A DNA stretch of 64,000 nt from Geminicoccaceae bacterium (GTDB lineage: Bacteria > Pseudomonadota > Alphaproteobacteria > Geminicoccales > Geminicoccaceae), in assembly GCA_025999455.1 (NCBI GenBank), contig AP024683.1, forward strand, positions 813,501-877,500, in the 5' to 3' direction. How positions within the stretch are numbered: the first letter of the stretch is position 1; every line of letters starts with the position of its first letter. The notes under the pieces are model-generated. The model did no database searches, was not told where the DNA came from, and worked only from the letters and a program-made list of their open reading frames with translations. The translations under genes and the position numbers were made by a program. Positions 39,181-48,021 of this stretch are shown here, one piece after another.

Positions 39181-40389
39181 TCGCGATGCCCGCGCCTCGC
39201 TGCTCCTGCTCGCTCTGGCCTCTTGCGCCGGCCCGTACGAGCCCGCGCAGCCGGAAGGCGACGTGCGGCTCTCGGCGGATCGGAAGGAAGCTCGCTCGCG
39301 GAGCTCCGGCCGGGTCGTCCAGCAGGCGGATCTCGAAGCCTATCGACGGCGCGTCTTGGGTCGGGTGGTCGCGGAGCGCTGCGCCGAGCTCCGCCTCTAC
39401 GTCGTCGACCGACCGGGTTTCAGCGCAAGGGCTTGGCCGAACGGCGTCATCGAGATCAGGACCGGTGCCTTGCTGCGCGTGGAGAACGAGGCGCAGCTCG
39501 CGTTCCTGCTCGCCCACGAGGCGACCCACCACGAGAACGGGCACACCGACCGTGTTTGGCAATGGCTCCTCGGCTATCCGCCGTCCCGGCTCGTCGAGGC
39601 GCTGCTCTTCGACATTGAACAACGAGCTAGGGGAGAACGAGGTTGGCAGCGATTCGACGTCCCGCCGTTGGCCGTGTTGTTGAGATCACGCTATGATTGC
39701 GGGATGGGGTTGGAGGCCGAGCGAACGAGCCTCGAGCGGCTCGCCGCCGCCGGCTACGATCCGAAGGAAGCGCCCCGGCTCTGGGAAGCGCTCCTCGAGG
39801 AAGCGACCATTCTCGAAGGCTCGGAGTGGTTGTCGGGGCCGCTCGGTTGGATCTGGCGCCAAGATCGTGAGCCCGCTCGTGTCGGGACGCCCGAGCGGTT
39901 GCCGTTCGTGGTGATCCACGGCCTCGATGCCGAGGGGGTCGCGCGCTTGCGCGCGCAGGCTGCCACCCTGCCGCCACCGTCTTCCCCGACCCGATCGGCC
40001 GAGACGCTTATCGATCGGTCGTGGCGCGCTTCCGCGGTGCCTGGCTCCGGGCGGAGCTCCGTCAGCTGCACTTCGAGGCCGACGTCCTTCTACTCGAGCG
40101 ACTGCGCGCCGCCGAACCCGACTCGGGCGAGCTCCTGTTCTTCGCGGGTGAGCTCCGACGACTGCGCGGCGAGCCCGGCGATCTCGAAGCGGCCCTCGCG
40201 CTCTTCGAGCAGGCTCGCGACCGGCCGGACGCGCCGGTCGAGGTCTGGCGGTCGATCGGCTTCGTGGCCGCGCAGCTGGGCCTATCTTCGACGGCACGAG
40301 AGGCGCTCACGACCTGTCTCGCCCGAGCGCCCGAGGCGGTCGATCGCGCGCTCGTCGAAAAGACGCTCGCCGAGCTCGGACGAAGCTGA
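39177..40389 (+). pseudogene. Lipoprotein M48-like metallopeptidase with TPR-like tail, two frame breaks
   Basis: The reconstructed protein has a lipoprotein signal (ASLLLLALASC), a peptidase M48 domain with zinc motif HEATHHENGH (the family HExxH) and a later GLEAERTSLERLAAAGYDP segment, then a TPR-like helical tail (AALALFEQARDRPDAPVEV). Two single-base losses are implied: near 39189-39193, between the GTG start and the signal, and near 39975-39980 after AATLPPP, where the next frame continues VFPDPIGRDAYRSVVARF. M48 lipoproteins of the YfgC/BepA type help outer-membrane quality control. Its stop shares one base with the next start. Confidence 0.7.
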
Positions 40390-41080
40390 TGCGCAAGCTT
40401 CCGCTCGCCCTCTTTTTCGCCGTGCTCCTCGCGGCTTGCCGGGGCGGACCGATCATTCGGATCGCCCCCGGCGAGGTCGCGACGAGCCGCCTCGCGGTAC
40501 GGACCGACATCGCTTGGACGGAGATCAGGGATCCGACCTCGTGGGGCTGGCCGAAGCAACGGTTCTGGAGTGTGCACGGCCCGCTGCTCGACCGCCTCGT
40601 GCTGGTCGCAGATCTGGCCGAGGGCGAACAACTGCAACTCACGGATTTCGAGACGCGCACGAGGGAGCCGGCGGTTCCGTTCCGCGCCACGGCGAGCGGG
40701 GCCGAGCTCGCCGAGTTCGTCCTCGCGAGCCTGGAGCGGCAGGGCTTCGCCGGGGCGACGCTCGATTCGCGCCGCCCGGTCTCGTTCGCAGGTGGCGAAG
40801 GGATCCACGCCGAGTTCCGCCTGCGCGACGGCCGGACCGGGGTCGCGCACCGGGGTCTCGCCCTCGCCCGGATCGTCGGGTTCGGCTCTTCGCGATCATC
40901 TTCGTGGCCGCCGAGGATCACTGTTGCCCGACGCTCCTGCCGGCGGTCGAGCGGATCGACGGGTCGGCGCGGATCGTCCGAGGCGATCAGAGCGCGGCGG
41001 CGCGGCTCTCCTCGACGAGCCACTCGGTGAAGGCCCGCACCCGCGGGCTCTCCGGCATACCCTCGGGCCGGACCCGGTAA
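40389..41080 (+). pseudogene. Predicted lipoprotein with a probable C-terminal frame break
   Basis: The ATG at 40389 overlaps the previous stop (TGATG). A lipoprotein signal LALFFAVLLAAC is followed by about 150 residues with RTDIAWTEIRDPTSWG and a HRGLALARIVG strand. Near 40880 the frame leaves family-like sequence; in the next frame RLFAIIFVAAEDHC and LLPAVERIDGSARIV complete a plausible domain ending. One lost base would explain this. That second frame has no stop until 41080, inside the convergent LysR gene, so the true end is uncertain. No named family is recognised. Confidence 0.55.
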
Positions 41081-41898
41081 TAGGCGTAGTCGGCTTTCAT
41101 GGTCACGGCGAAGGGCCGCACGAGGCGCCCAGCCGCCAGATGCTCGCCAGAGAGACTCGTCCGGCCGATCGCCACGCCGAGCCCGCGCACCGCGGCCTCG
41201 GTGAGCATGACCGAATCGGGAAGCTGCAGGCCGCGGTCGGCCGGGAGATCCGTGAGACCGAGCTTCTGGAGCCAGGCCGGCCACCCCAGCCAGGTCTCGG
41301 CGGCGGTGAGGTCCCAGTCGTGCAGGAGCCGGTGGCGACGCAGATCGGCCGGCCGGCGCAAGGGCGGCGGGCCGTCGAGGAGCGCCGGCGCGCAGATCGG
41401 GAATGTCTCCTCGCTGAAGAGGAACAGCGACTCGACCCCGGGCCAGCGGCCGGGGCCGTAGCGGATGCCGACGTCGATCCCTTCGCGGACGAGATCGACC
41501 GGCCGGGTCGAGCCGTGGATCACGATCTCGATCTCCGGCCGGGCGGCGAGGAAGCGGCCGAGCCGCGGCAGGAGCCAGAGCTGGGCGAAGGAGGGGATCA
41601 CCGTCACGCGCAATTGGCCCGCGAGCCCGCCCTCGCGCGCCGCCTGAACGGCCCGCGCGACGTGGGCGAAGCCGCGACCGAGTTCCGGCAGCATGGCCTT
41701 GCCGGCCTCGGTGAGCACGAGGCCGCGCGCCAGGCGGTGGAACAGGGTGACGCCGAGGATCTGCTCGAGCTGCTTGACCTGGTGGCTCACCGCCGCCGGC
41801 GTCACGTGGAGCTCCGCCGCCGCTTTGACGAAGCTTTCGTGGCGAGCGGCGGCCTCGAAGGCCCGGAGCGCGTTCAAAGGCGGCAGGGCGGTCGCCAA
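40987..41898 (-). CDS. LysR-family regulator, GcvA-like
   Basis: A 303-residue transcription factor. The N-terminal winged helix reads PPLNALRAFEAAARHESF, VTPAAVSHQVKQLEQILG and LFHRLARGLVLTEAGKAML, the GcvA-type sequence. The C-terminal LysR substrate-binding domain covers about 95-300. The start is TTG at 41898 with an AGGA site about 12 bases upstream, giving the family-standard N-terminus. It is divergent from the DUF1127 gene, which it may control through the 119-base shared region. Its 3' end overlaps the frameshifted lipoprotein gene. Confidence 0.9.
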   Translation of the reverse strand: MATALPPLNALRAFEAAARHESFVKAAAELHVTPAAVSHQVKQLEQILGVTLFHRLARGLVLTEAGKAMLPELGRGFAHVARAVQAAREGGLAGQLRVTVIPSFAQLWLLPRLGRFLAARPEIEIVIHGSTRPVDLVREGIDVGIRYGPGRWPGVESLFLFSEETFPICAPALLDGPPPLRRPADLRRHRLLHDWDLTAAETWLGWPAWLQKLGLTDLPADRGLQLPDSVMLTEAAVRGLGVAIGRTSLSGEHLAAGRLVRPFAVTMKADYAYYRVRPEGMPESPRVRAFTEWLVEESRAAAL

Positions 41899-42017
41899 GA
41901 CTCGATTTTCCTGAGCCTCAGGCCGAGAACATCTCGTTTGTGGCCGAGAATAATTCGACCCATCCTCGCCGTCGAGCCGACGACGCGGAGCCGTCGCGGC
42001 GATCGAGGAGAAAGACG

Positions 42018-42239
42018 ATGCGGACCCTCGCCACGACCAGCGCCGTTCTCGTCCGGCCGAGCGGCGGGAAGAGCCGCGCGCAGCGGCTCGTGGCGCTGCT
42101 CGATCTCGTGGAGAGCTGGCTCGCCCGCCGCCGCCAGCGGCTCGACCTCGCCGAACTCGACGATCGGCTCTTGCAGGACATCGGTCTGACCCGTGCCGAC
42201 GTCGCCCGCGAGACGGCCAAGCCCTTCTGGCAGCCTTGA
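42018..42239 (+). CDS. DUF1127 small protein
   Basis: A 73-residue basic peptide with the C-terminal DUF1127 motif (LAELDDRLLQDIGLTRADV). The ATG at 42018 follows GAGGAGAAA; longer upstream starts would add a non-conserved tail. DUF1127 proteins in alphaproteobacteria (for example those affecting phosphate and carbon metabolism or RNA turnover) are short, sometimes RNA-binding, and often divergent from LysR genes as here. Confidence 0.87.
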   Translation: MRTLATTSAVLVRPSGGKSRAQRLVALLDLVESWLARRRQRLDLAELDDRLLQDIGLTRADVARETAKPFWQP

Positions 42240-42249
42240 ACGGACCGCG

Positions 42250-42275
42250 GCCGGGAGCCCGGTGCGGCTCCCGGC
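42250..42275. terminator. Ten-base perfect hairpin after DUF1127 gene
   Basis: GCCGGGAGCC pairs with GGCTCCCGGC around a CGGTGC loop, 10 bases after the DUF1127 stop. No T-run follows, so termination would need Rho or another factor; it may also stabilise the small mRNA. Confidence 0.55.
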
Positions 42276-42367
42276 ACACGGTTCCCGTCCGTTGCGTGAC
42301 ACGGCGATGACAAGCCCGTACGCGCGCGCCAAGATCTCCGCGAGGCGGGGAAGGAGGGGGCCGGGGG

Positions 42368-43150
42368 ATGTGCTGGAGCCTGCAGGCCTCGGCGGTGCTC
42401 GCCGTCGCCGGGGCGGGGACGGCGGTCTGGACGGCACGGCGCGGCGAGCCGCGGGCGATCACCGCCACGCTCGTCTATTTCGCGATCATGGAGGGGCTGC
42501 AGGCGGCGACCTGGCCCGTGATCGACCGCTGCGAGCTGCCCGCGAACCAGGTCCTCACGCTTTTGGGTTACCTCCACATCGCCTTCCAGCCGGTCTTCAT
42601 CAACGCCTTCTCGCTCTGCTTCGTGCCGCAGGCGGTGGCCCGCCGGGTCGCCCCCTGGGCCTACGGGATCGCGGGGGCTGCGGGCGTGCTCATGGTCGTC
42701 CAGCTCTACCCCTTCGAATGGGCGGGGAGCTGCCGGATCGGCCGGCCGCTCTGCGGTGAGGGGCTCTGCTCCTTCACCGGCTCCTGGCACCTCGCCTGGT
42801 CCTTGCCCGTGAACGGGATCGGCAACGATTTCGGCGGCGGCTTCCTCGGCTGGTTCTTCGACCACGGCTTTCCCGGCTACGCGATCGCCGGGTTCCTCTT
42901 GCCGTTCCTCTACGGGGCCTGGCGGATCACCGCGTTCCATTACCTGTTGGGCCCCGGCCTCGCACATCTCTTGACCGACGATCCGCGCGAATGGCCGGCC
43001 GTCTGGTGCCTCTTGTCGATCGGCATCGTGCTGATCGCCCTCCTGCCGCAGGTGCGCCCGTTCCTCTGCACGCGCACTTGGCCGCTCTGGCCGCGGCGCC
43101 TCGAAGCCGAGCGCGAAGCCCGCGTCCCGGCGGCCCTCGTGCGCGCCTGA
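42368..43150 (+). CDS. DUF5765-type multi-pass membrane protein
   Basis: A 260-residue membrane protein with about seven hydrophobic segments. The N-terminus MCWSLQASAVLAVAG and the cysteine-containing loop SCRIGRPLCGEGLCSFTGSW are reminiscent of the DUF5765 family. No biochemical function is known. The ATG follows a rich GGAGGGGG-type site. It stands alone between the DUF1127 hairpin and the ABC exporter gene. Confidence 0.65.
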   Translation: MCWSLQASAVLAVAGAGTAVWTARRGEPRAITATLVYFAIMEGLQAATWPVIDRCELPANQVLTLLGYLHIAFQPVFINAFSLCFVPQAVARRVAPWAYGIAGAAGVLMVVQLYPFEWAGSCRIGRPLCGEGLCSFTGSWHLAWSLPVNGIGNDFGGGFLGWFFDHGFPGYAIAGFLLPFLYGAWRITAFHYLLGPGLAHLLTDDPREWPAVWCLLSIGIVLIALLPQVRPFLCTRTWPLWPRRLEAEREARVPAALVRA

Positions 43151-43220
43151 GCCGGTCGACGACCTCCGCGGTCGCCGACGGCCTTGCCCCGAGCGGCTCC
43201 CGGGCCTAGGGCCCTCCACC

Positions 43221-45047
43221 ATGTCCCGGGAGCTTCGAGCGCTCGAGCGCGAGCCACGGACGCGCACGATCGGCGACCTCGAGGTACTGCGCCGGCTCTT
43301 GCCGTTCGTCTGGCCGCAGGACGACCGAGCCTTCCGGCTGCGGCTCCTCGCCACCGTCGCGACCCTCGCCACGGCCGCGCTCCTGAACGCCGTCGTGCCG
43401 CTCCTCTTCGCCCGGGCGGTCGATGCGCTCGCCGAACCCGGACCCGCCGAGGCGGCGTTCGCGATCCTCCTCGCCTACGTGGTCGGTGGTTGGCTCGCCA
43501 AGCTCGCGAACGAGGCCCGCTGGGCGCTCTACGGCCCGATCGAGCAGCGGGTGCGCCGTCGGCTGGGCCGGGCCGCCCTCGCGCACCTCCTCGACCTCCC
43601 CTACCCCTTCCACGTCGAGCGGCGGACCGGGCAGATCAGCCGGATCCTGGAGAGCGGGCTCTCGGCCGTCCGCGAGCTCCTGTTCGACTCGGTCTTCCTG
43701 ATCCTGCCGCTCCTCGCCGAGATCCTGTTCGTGGGCGCGATCTTGGCGGCTCGTGTCGAAGGCCCGTTCGCGGCCATCTTGGTCCTCACGCTCGCGGCCT
43801 ACGCGGTCGTGCTGATCGTGGGCTCGGAATGGCTCCGCGCGCATCAGCGCCGCGCCGTGGCCGAGGCTGCGATCGCCCACGGCCGGGCGATCGACGCGCT
43901 CTTGGGCTACGAGACGGTGAAGCTCGGCTCCGCCGAACGCGCGACCCTCGAACGCTACGACCGGGCACTCGGCGAGGTCGAGCGACTCACCGTCAAGGCG
44001 CTCGCCTTCCGGACCCTGACGGGCGTGGTGCTCGTGAGCGTGCTGGCCCTCGGCAGCGGGGCGATCCTCCTGCTCGCGGCCGACCGGCTCGTCGCCGGTG
44101 CCATGAGCGTGGGCGAGCTCGTCCTCCTCAACGTGTATCTCCTCCAGCTCACCCGGCCGATGGACCGGCTCGGCCAGCTCTACCGTTCGATCAAGCAGGC
44201 GCTCGTCGACCTCGGCCAGCTCCTCGAGCTCTTGGCGCTGCCCGCCGAGCAGGACCGGCCGGGGGCGTACGATCTGCCGGAGGGGCCGATGGCGATCCGG
44301 TTCGAGGGCGTCCGCTTCGCTTACGATCCCGACCGGCCGGTACTCGACGGCCTCGACCTCGAGGTACCGGGCGGGCGAACCGTCGCGATCGTGGGGCCGA
44401 GTGGCGCCGGCAAGACGACGATCGTCCGGCTCCTCTACCGCTTCCTGGAGCCGCAGGCCGGGCGGATCACGATCGACGGCCACGATCTGGCCGGGCTGCG
44501 TCTCGAGAGTCTGCGCAGGAAGATCGCGGTCGTGCCGCAGGACGTGGCACTCTTGAACGACACCCTCGCCGCCAACATCGCGATCGCCGACCCCACGGCC
44601 GATCGGGCCACCGTCGAGGCCGCGGCTCGGGCCGCCGCCCTCGGCGAGCTGCTCGATGCGCTTCCCGACGGTCTCGACACGCTCGTGGGCGAGCGCGGGA
44701 TCAAGCTCTCGGGCGGCGAGCGCCAGCGGGTGGCGATCGCCCGAGCACTCCTCAAGCGGCCACGGCTCGTGATCCTCGACGAGGCGACCTCGGCTCTCGA
44801 CAGCGCGAGCGAGGCGCGGGTCCGCGAGGGGCTCGCCGCGCTCTGCCGCGGGGTGACCACCCTCGTGATCGCCCATCGGCTCTCGACCGTGGTCGACGCC
44901 GACCGGATCTGCGTGCTGGAGGGCGGCCGGATCGTCGAACGCGGCCGGCACGGCGAGCTGCTCGCTCGGGGCGGGCTCTACGCCGCACTCTGGCGCCGGC
45001 AGATGGAGCAGCACGCCACGCGCGACGCGGTGCCCGCCGAGCGTTGA
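43221..45047 (+). CDS. ABC exporter, ATM1/HMT1-like (ATPase fused to permease)
   Basis: A 608-residue half-transporter. The membrane domain (about 40-330, six helices) carries the family-like motif TGQISRILESGLSAVRELLF. The nucleotide-binding domain carries Walker A GPSGAGKTT (about 391-399), the Q-loop VPQDVALLNDT, signature LSGGERQR and Walker B LVILDEATSALD. It resembles bacterial ATM1 proteins that export glutathione-based or sulfur species linked to Fe-S metabolism and metal detoxification. The dimer works in the inner membrane. Confidence 0.88.
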   Translation: MSRELRALEREPRTRTIGDLEVLRRLLPFVWPQDDRAFRLRLLATVATLATAALLNAVVPLLFARAVDALAEPGPAEAAFAILLAYVVGGWLAKLANEARWALYGPIEQRVRRRLGRAALAHLLDLPYPFHVERRTGQISRILESGLSAVRELLFDSVFLILPLLAEILFVGAILAARVEGPFAAILVLTLAAYAVVLIVGSEWLRAHQRRAVAEAAIAHGRAIDALLGYETVKLGSAERATLERYDRALGEVERLTVKALAFRTLTGVVLVSVLALGSGAILLLAADRLVAGAMSVGELVLLNVYLLQLTRPMDRLGQLYRSIKQALVDLGQLLELLALPAEQDRPGAYDLPEGPMAIRFEGVRFAYDPDRPVLDGLDLEVPGGRTVAIVGPSGAGKTTIVRLLYRFLEPQAGRITIDGHDLAGLRLESLRRKIAVVPQDVALLNDTLAANIAIADPTADRATVEAAARAAALGELLDALPDGLDTLVGERGIKLSGGERQRVAIARALLKRPRLVILDEATSALDSASEARVREGLAALCRGVTTLVIAHRLSTVVDADRICVLEGGRIVERGRHGELLARGGLYAALWRRQMEQHATRDAVPAER

Positions 45048-45062
45048 GCGGGCGCGACCGGC

Positions 45063-46154
45063 TCAGGCCTTGGGACCCTTGGCACCGGCCCCGAGCAGGG
45101 GCTCGGCCGCCGGATCGAGCGGCCAGCGGGCCCGCGCCTCGATCTCGAGCGGATCGACGCGCCCGAGCTCGAGCCGCTCGATCCCGGTCCAGGCGACGAT
45201 CACGGCGTTGTCGGTGCAGAGCGCGGGCGGTGGGATCGCGAGCGCAACGCCGGCCTCCTCGGCGAGCGCGCGGAGCGCCGAACCGATCCGGCGGTTGGCC
45301 GCGACGCCCCCGGCCAGGACGAGTGGCGGGCGGAAGCCGAGCCGCGCCCGGGCCCGCTCGAGCGCGCGGCGGGTACGGTCGACCAGGACGTCGGCGACGG
45401 CCTGCTCGAAGGACGCACAGAGATCGGCGAGGTTCGGGGGCTCGAGGACGGCCGGGCCGAGCTCCAGGATCTGCAGCCGTGCCGCGGTCTTGAGCCCCGA
45501 AAACGAGAAGTTGCAGTGCGGTTCGCCGAGCATCGGCCGCGGCAGGGCGAAGCGGGTCGGATCGCCCCCGCGCGCGGCCGCCTCGACGCGCGGCCCGCCC
45601 GGGTAACCCAGGCCCAGCATCTTGGCGAGCTTGTCGAAGGCTTCGCCGACCGCGTCGTCGACCGTCGTGCCGAGCCGCTCGTAGCGGCCGACCCCGTGGA
45701 CGAGCTGGAGCTGGGCATGCCCCCCGGAGACCAGGAGGACGAGGAAGGGGAAGTCGAGCCCGTCCGTGAGCCGGGCGGTGAGCGCATGGGCTTCGAGATG
45801 GTTGACCGCGACGAGCGGAAGCCGGTGGACGAGGGCGAGCATCTGCGCGGTGACGACGCCCACGGTGAGCCCGCCGATCAGCCCCGGCCCGGCGGTCACC
45901 GCGACCCCGGCGAGATCGGCCAGGCCGAGCCCGGCCTCGTCGAGCGCACGGGCGATCAGATGGTCGAGCCGTTCGAGATGCGCGCGGGCCGCGATCTCCG
46001 GGACGATGCCGCCATAGGGCGCGTGCTCGCCGAGCTGGGAGACGAGCGGGGCCGCGAGCACGCGGCGGTCGTCGCGCACCAGCGCCGCGGCGGTCTCGTC
46101 GCAGCTCGTCTCGATGCCGAGGACCACCCGGCCGGAAATCGCTGGCAAGCTCAT
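45063..46154 (-). CDS. tsaD: TsaD: tRNA N6-threonylcarbamoyladenosine transferase
   Basis: A 363-residue Kae1/TsaD enzyme that installs t6A at position 37 of ANN-decoding tRNAs. Motifs are [15 protein letters not shown] at the N-terminus, [26 protein letters not shown] and the metal/ATP region [13 protein letters not shown]. The ATG at 46154 gives standard family length. It is divergent from hemC with 68 bases between starts, the usual alphaproteobacterial arrangement. Essential gene in most bacteria. Confidence 0.96.
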   Translation of the reverse strand: MSLPAISGRVVLGIETSCDETAAALVRDDRRVLAAPLVSQLGEHAPYGGIVPEIAARAHLERLDHLIARALDEAGLGLADLAGVAVTAGPGLIGGLTVGVVTAQMLALVHRLPLVAVNHLEAHALTARLTDGLDFPFLVLLVSGGHAQLQLVHGVGRYERLGTTVDDAVGEAFDKLAKMLGLGYPGGPRVEAAARGGDPTRFALPRPMLGEPHCNFSFSGLKTAARLQILELGPAVLEPPNLADLCASFEQAVADVLVDRTRRALERARARLGFRPPLVLAGGVAANRRIGSALRALAEEAGVALAIPPPALCTDNAVIVAWTGIERLELGRVDPLEIEARARWPLDPAAEPLLGAGAKGPKA

Positions 46155-46222
46155 GAGCGAGGGTCTAAGGGGCGAGGGCGGGGCGGCGGGACCGCCCCGT
46201 GCGGAGGGGATAGCCGGGTTCG

Positions 46223-47152
46223 ATGGGTGTGGCGAGGGCCTGGCGGATCGGCACGCGCGGCTCGCCCTTGGCGATGGCCCAAGCCGAGCTCGTGCGGGCG
46301 GCACTCGCGGCGGCGCGTCCGGAGCTCGCCGCACCGGGGGCGCTCACCCTTGAGGTCATCCGTACGACCGGCGACAACGTCCAGGACCGTCCGCTCGCCG
46401 AGATCGGCGGCAAGGGCCTGTTCACGAAGGAGATCGACGAAGCGCTCCTGGACGGCCGGATCGACCTCGCCGTCCATTCGATGAAGGACGTCCCGACCGT
46501 CCTGCCCGACGGCATCGTCGTCGCCGCGATGCCGGAGCGGGCCGATCCGCGCGACGTGCTGCTGGCAGGCGGGGCCGCGAGCCTCGCCGCGCTTCCCGCC
46601 GGCTGCGTCGTCGGCACCGCGTCGCTGCGCCGCGCCGCGCAAGTGCTCGCCGCCCGGCCCGATCTCACGGTCGTGTCGTTGCGCGGCAACGTGCAGACCC
46701 GGCTCGCCAAGCTCGCCCGCGGCGAGGTGGGGGCGACGCTCTTGGCGGCGGCCGGGCTCGCGCGGCTCGGCCTCGGCACGGCCGGCGGCACGCCGCTCGA
46801 GCCCGAGGAGATGCTGCCGGCGGTGGCCCAAGGTGCGATCGGCATCGCCTGTCGGGCCGACGATGCGGAGGTTCGCGCCGCGGTGGCACTCCTCGGTCAT
46901 CCGCCGACCGAGCGGTGCGTCGCGGCCGAGCGGGCGCTCTTGGCCGAGCTCGACGGGAACTGTCGGACCCCGATCGCCGCCCTGGCGGTGGAGGGACCGG
47001 GCGGCATCGAGCTGCGTGGCCTTTTGGCCACGCCCGACGGCCGCCACGTGGTGCGCGTGCAGCGGACCGGGGCGGCTCGAGACGCCGACCGGCTCGGGCG
47101 CGAGGCCGGACGCGAGCTCTTGCGCCTCGGGCAAGGCTGGGCCGCCGGCTGA
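46223..47152 (+). CDS. hemC: HemC: porphobilinogen deaminase
   Basis: A 309-residue hydroxymethylbilane synthase that polymerises four porphobilinogens in heme synthesis. The N-terminal [14 protein letters not shown] and the [12 protein letters not shown] segment carry substrate-binding residues; the dipyrromethane cofactor attaches to Cys247 in LDGNCRTP. It is first in the hemC-hemD-mitofilin-hemY run. Intact in all motifs. Confidence 0.96.
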   Translation: MGVARAWRIGTRGSPLAMAQAELVRAALAAARPELAAPGALTLEVIRTTGDNVQDRPLAEIGGKGLFTKEIDEALLDGRIDLAVHSMKDVPTVLPDGIVVAAMPERADPRDVLLAGGAASLAALPAGCVVGTASLRRAAQVLAARPDLTVVSLRGNVQTRLAKLARGEVGATLLAAAGLARLGLGTAGGTPLEPEEMLPAVAQGAIGIACRADDAEVRAAVALLGHPPTERCVAAERALLAELDGNCRTPIAALAVEGPGGIELRGLLATPDGRHVVRVQRTGAARDADRLGREAGRELLRLGQGWAAG

Positions 47153-47206
47153 TCCGACCGGCAGGGTCTGGCCGGACCGGCCGTTCTGCTGCTAGCTTGC
47201 ATCATC

Positions 47207-47971
47207 ATGCGGATCCTGCTGACACGACCCCGCCAGCAATCCCTGGCGACGGCACGAATGTTGCATGCGAAAGGGCATCGCGTGTTGATCGACCCGATGC
47301 TCGTGCTGCGCCACGTGCCTCACGAGCCGATCAGCGGCGACGGTGTGGCCGCGGTCGTGCTGACGAGCGCCAACGCCCTTCCGGGGCTCGACGATCCCCT
47401 GCGCCGATTGCCGATCTTCGCGGTCGGCCAGGCGACCGCCCAGGCGGCGATCGCGGCCGGCTGCCCGCAGGTCGAAGCCGGCGGCGGCGACGGTGTGGAG
47501 CTCGCCAAGCTCGTCCGCGAGCGGATCCCGCCCGAGGCCGGGACGATCCTGCACGTGTGCGGCGAGGAGGTCCGCGACGGGCTCGAGGCCGCGCTCGTCG
47601 AGGCCGGCTATCGCTACGAGCGGCTCGTCGTCTACCGCACGGAGGCGCCGCCGCGCCTCTCCCCGCGCACCGTCGAAGCGCTGAAATCGCACGAGATCGA
47701 CGCCATCCTCTTCTACTCGCCACGGACCGCCGCCAACTTCGCCACGCTCGTCGAACGCGAAGGGCTCGCCGCGGAACTCGCGCATGCGAGCGCGGTCTGC
47801 CTCTCCGAAGCGATCGCCGCGGAGATCCGTCGCTTGCCCTGGCGGTCGATCGAGATCGCCGCACGACGCGACCAAACGGCGCTACTCGCCTGCCTTGAAG
47901 ATCTGGAGGCAGCGATGATAGCGCAACACGGGATCGTTCCCGGCCGTAGGCCGTTCTCGCGCGGACGCTGA
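47207..47971 (+). CDS. hemD: HemD: uroporphyrinogen-III synthase
   Basis: A 254-residue protein with the low-similarity HemD fold. The N-terminal MRILLTRPRQQSLATARML is typical, as are the domain-2 features AILFYSPRTAANFATLV and the strand VCLSEAIAAEI. It closes hydroxymethylbilane to uroporphyrinogen III. It follows hemC by 54 bases and precedes the mitofilin gene, a conserved alphaproteobacterial order. Confidence 0.88.
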   Translation: MRILLTRPRQQSLATARMLHAKGHRVLIDPMLVLRHVPHEPISGDGVAAVVLTSANALPGLDDPLRRLPIFAVGQATAQAAIAAGCPQVEAGGGDGVELAKLVRERIPPEAGTILHVCGEEVRDGLEAALVEAGYRYERLVVYRTEAPPRLSPRTVEALKSHEIDAILFYSPRTAANFATLVEREGLAAELAHASAVCLSEAIAAEIRRLPWRSIEIAARRDQTALLACLEDLEAAMIAQHGIVPGRRPFSRGR

Positions 47972-48021
47972 CGACGAGGCGCCCGGAGGAGACGGCTCCG
48001 GCCGCAGCGGAGGCGGGGCAG

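Noticed and set aside
41030-41080. Natural overlap of the third lipoprotein frame deep into the LysR gene
   Set aside because: The extended frame ends in low-quality sequence and depends on an assumed frameshift; I report the coordinate as the formal stop but do not claim the last residues are real.
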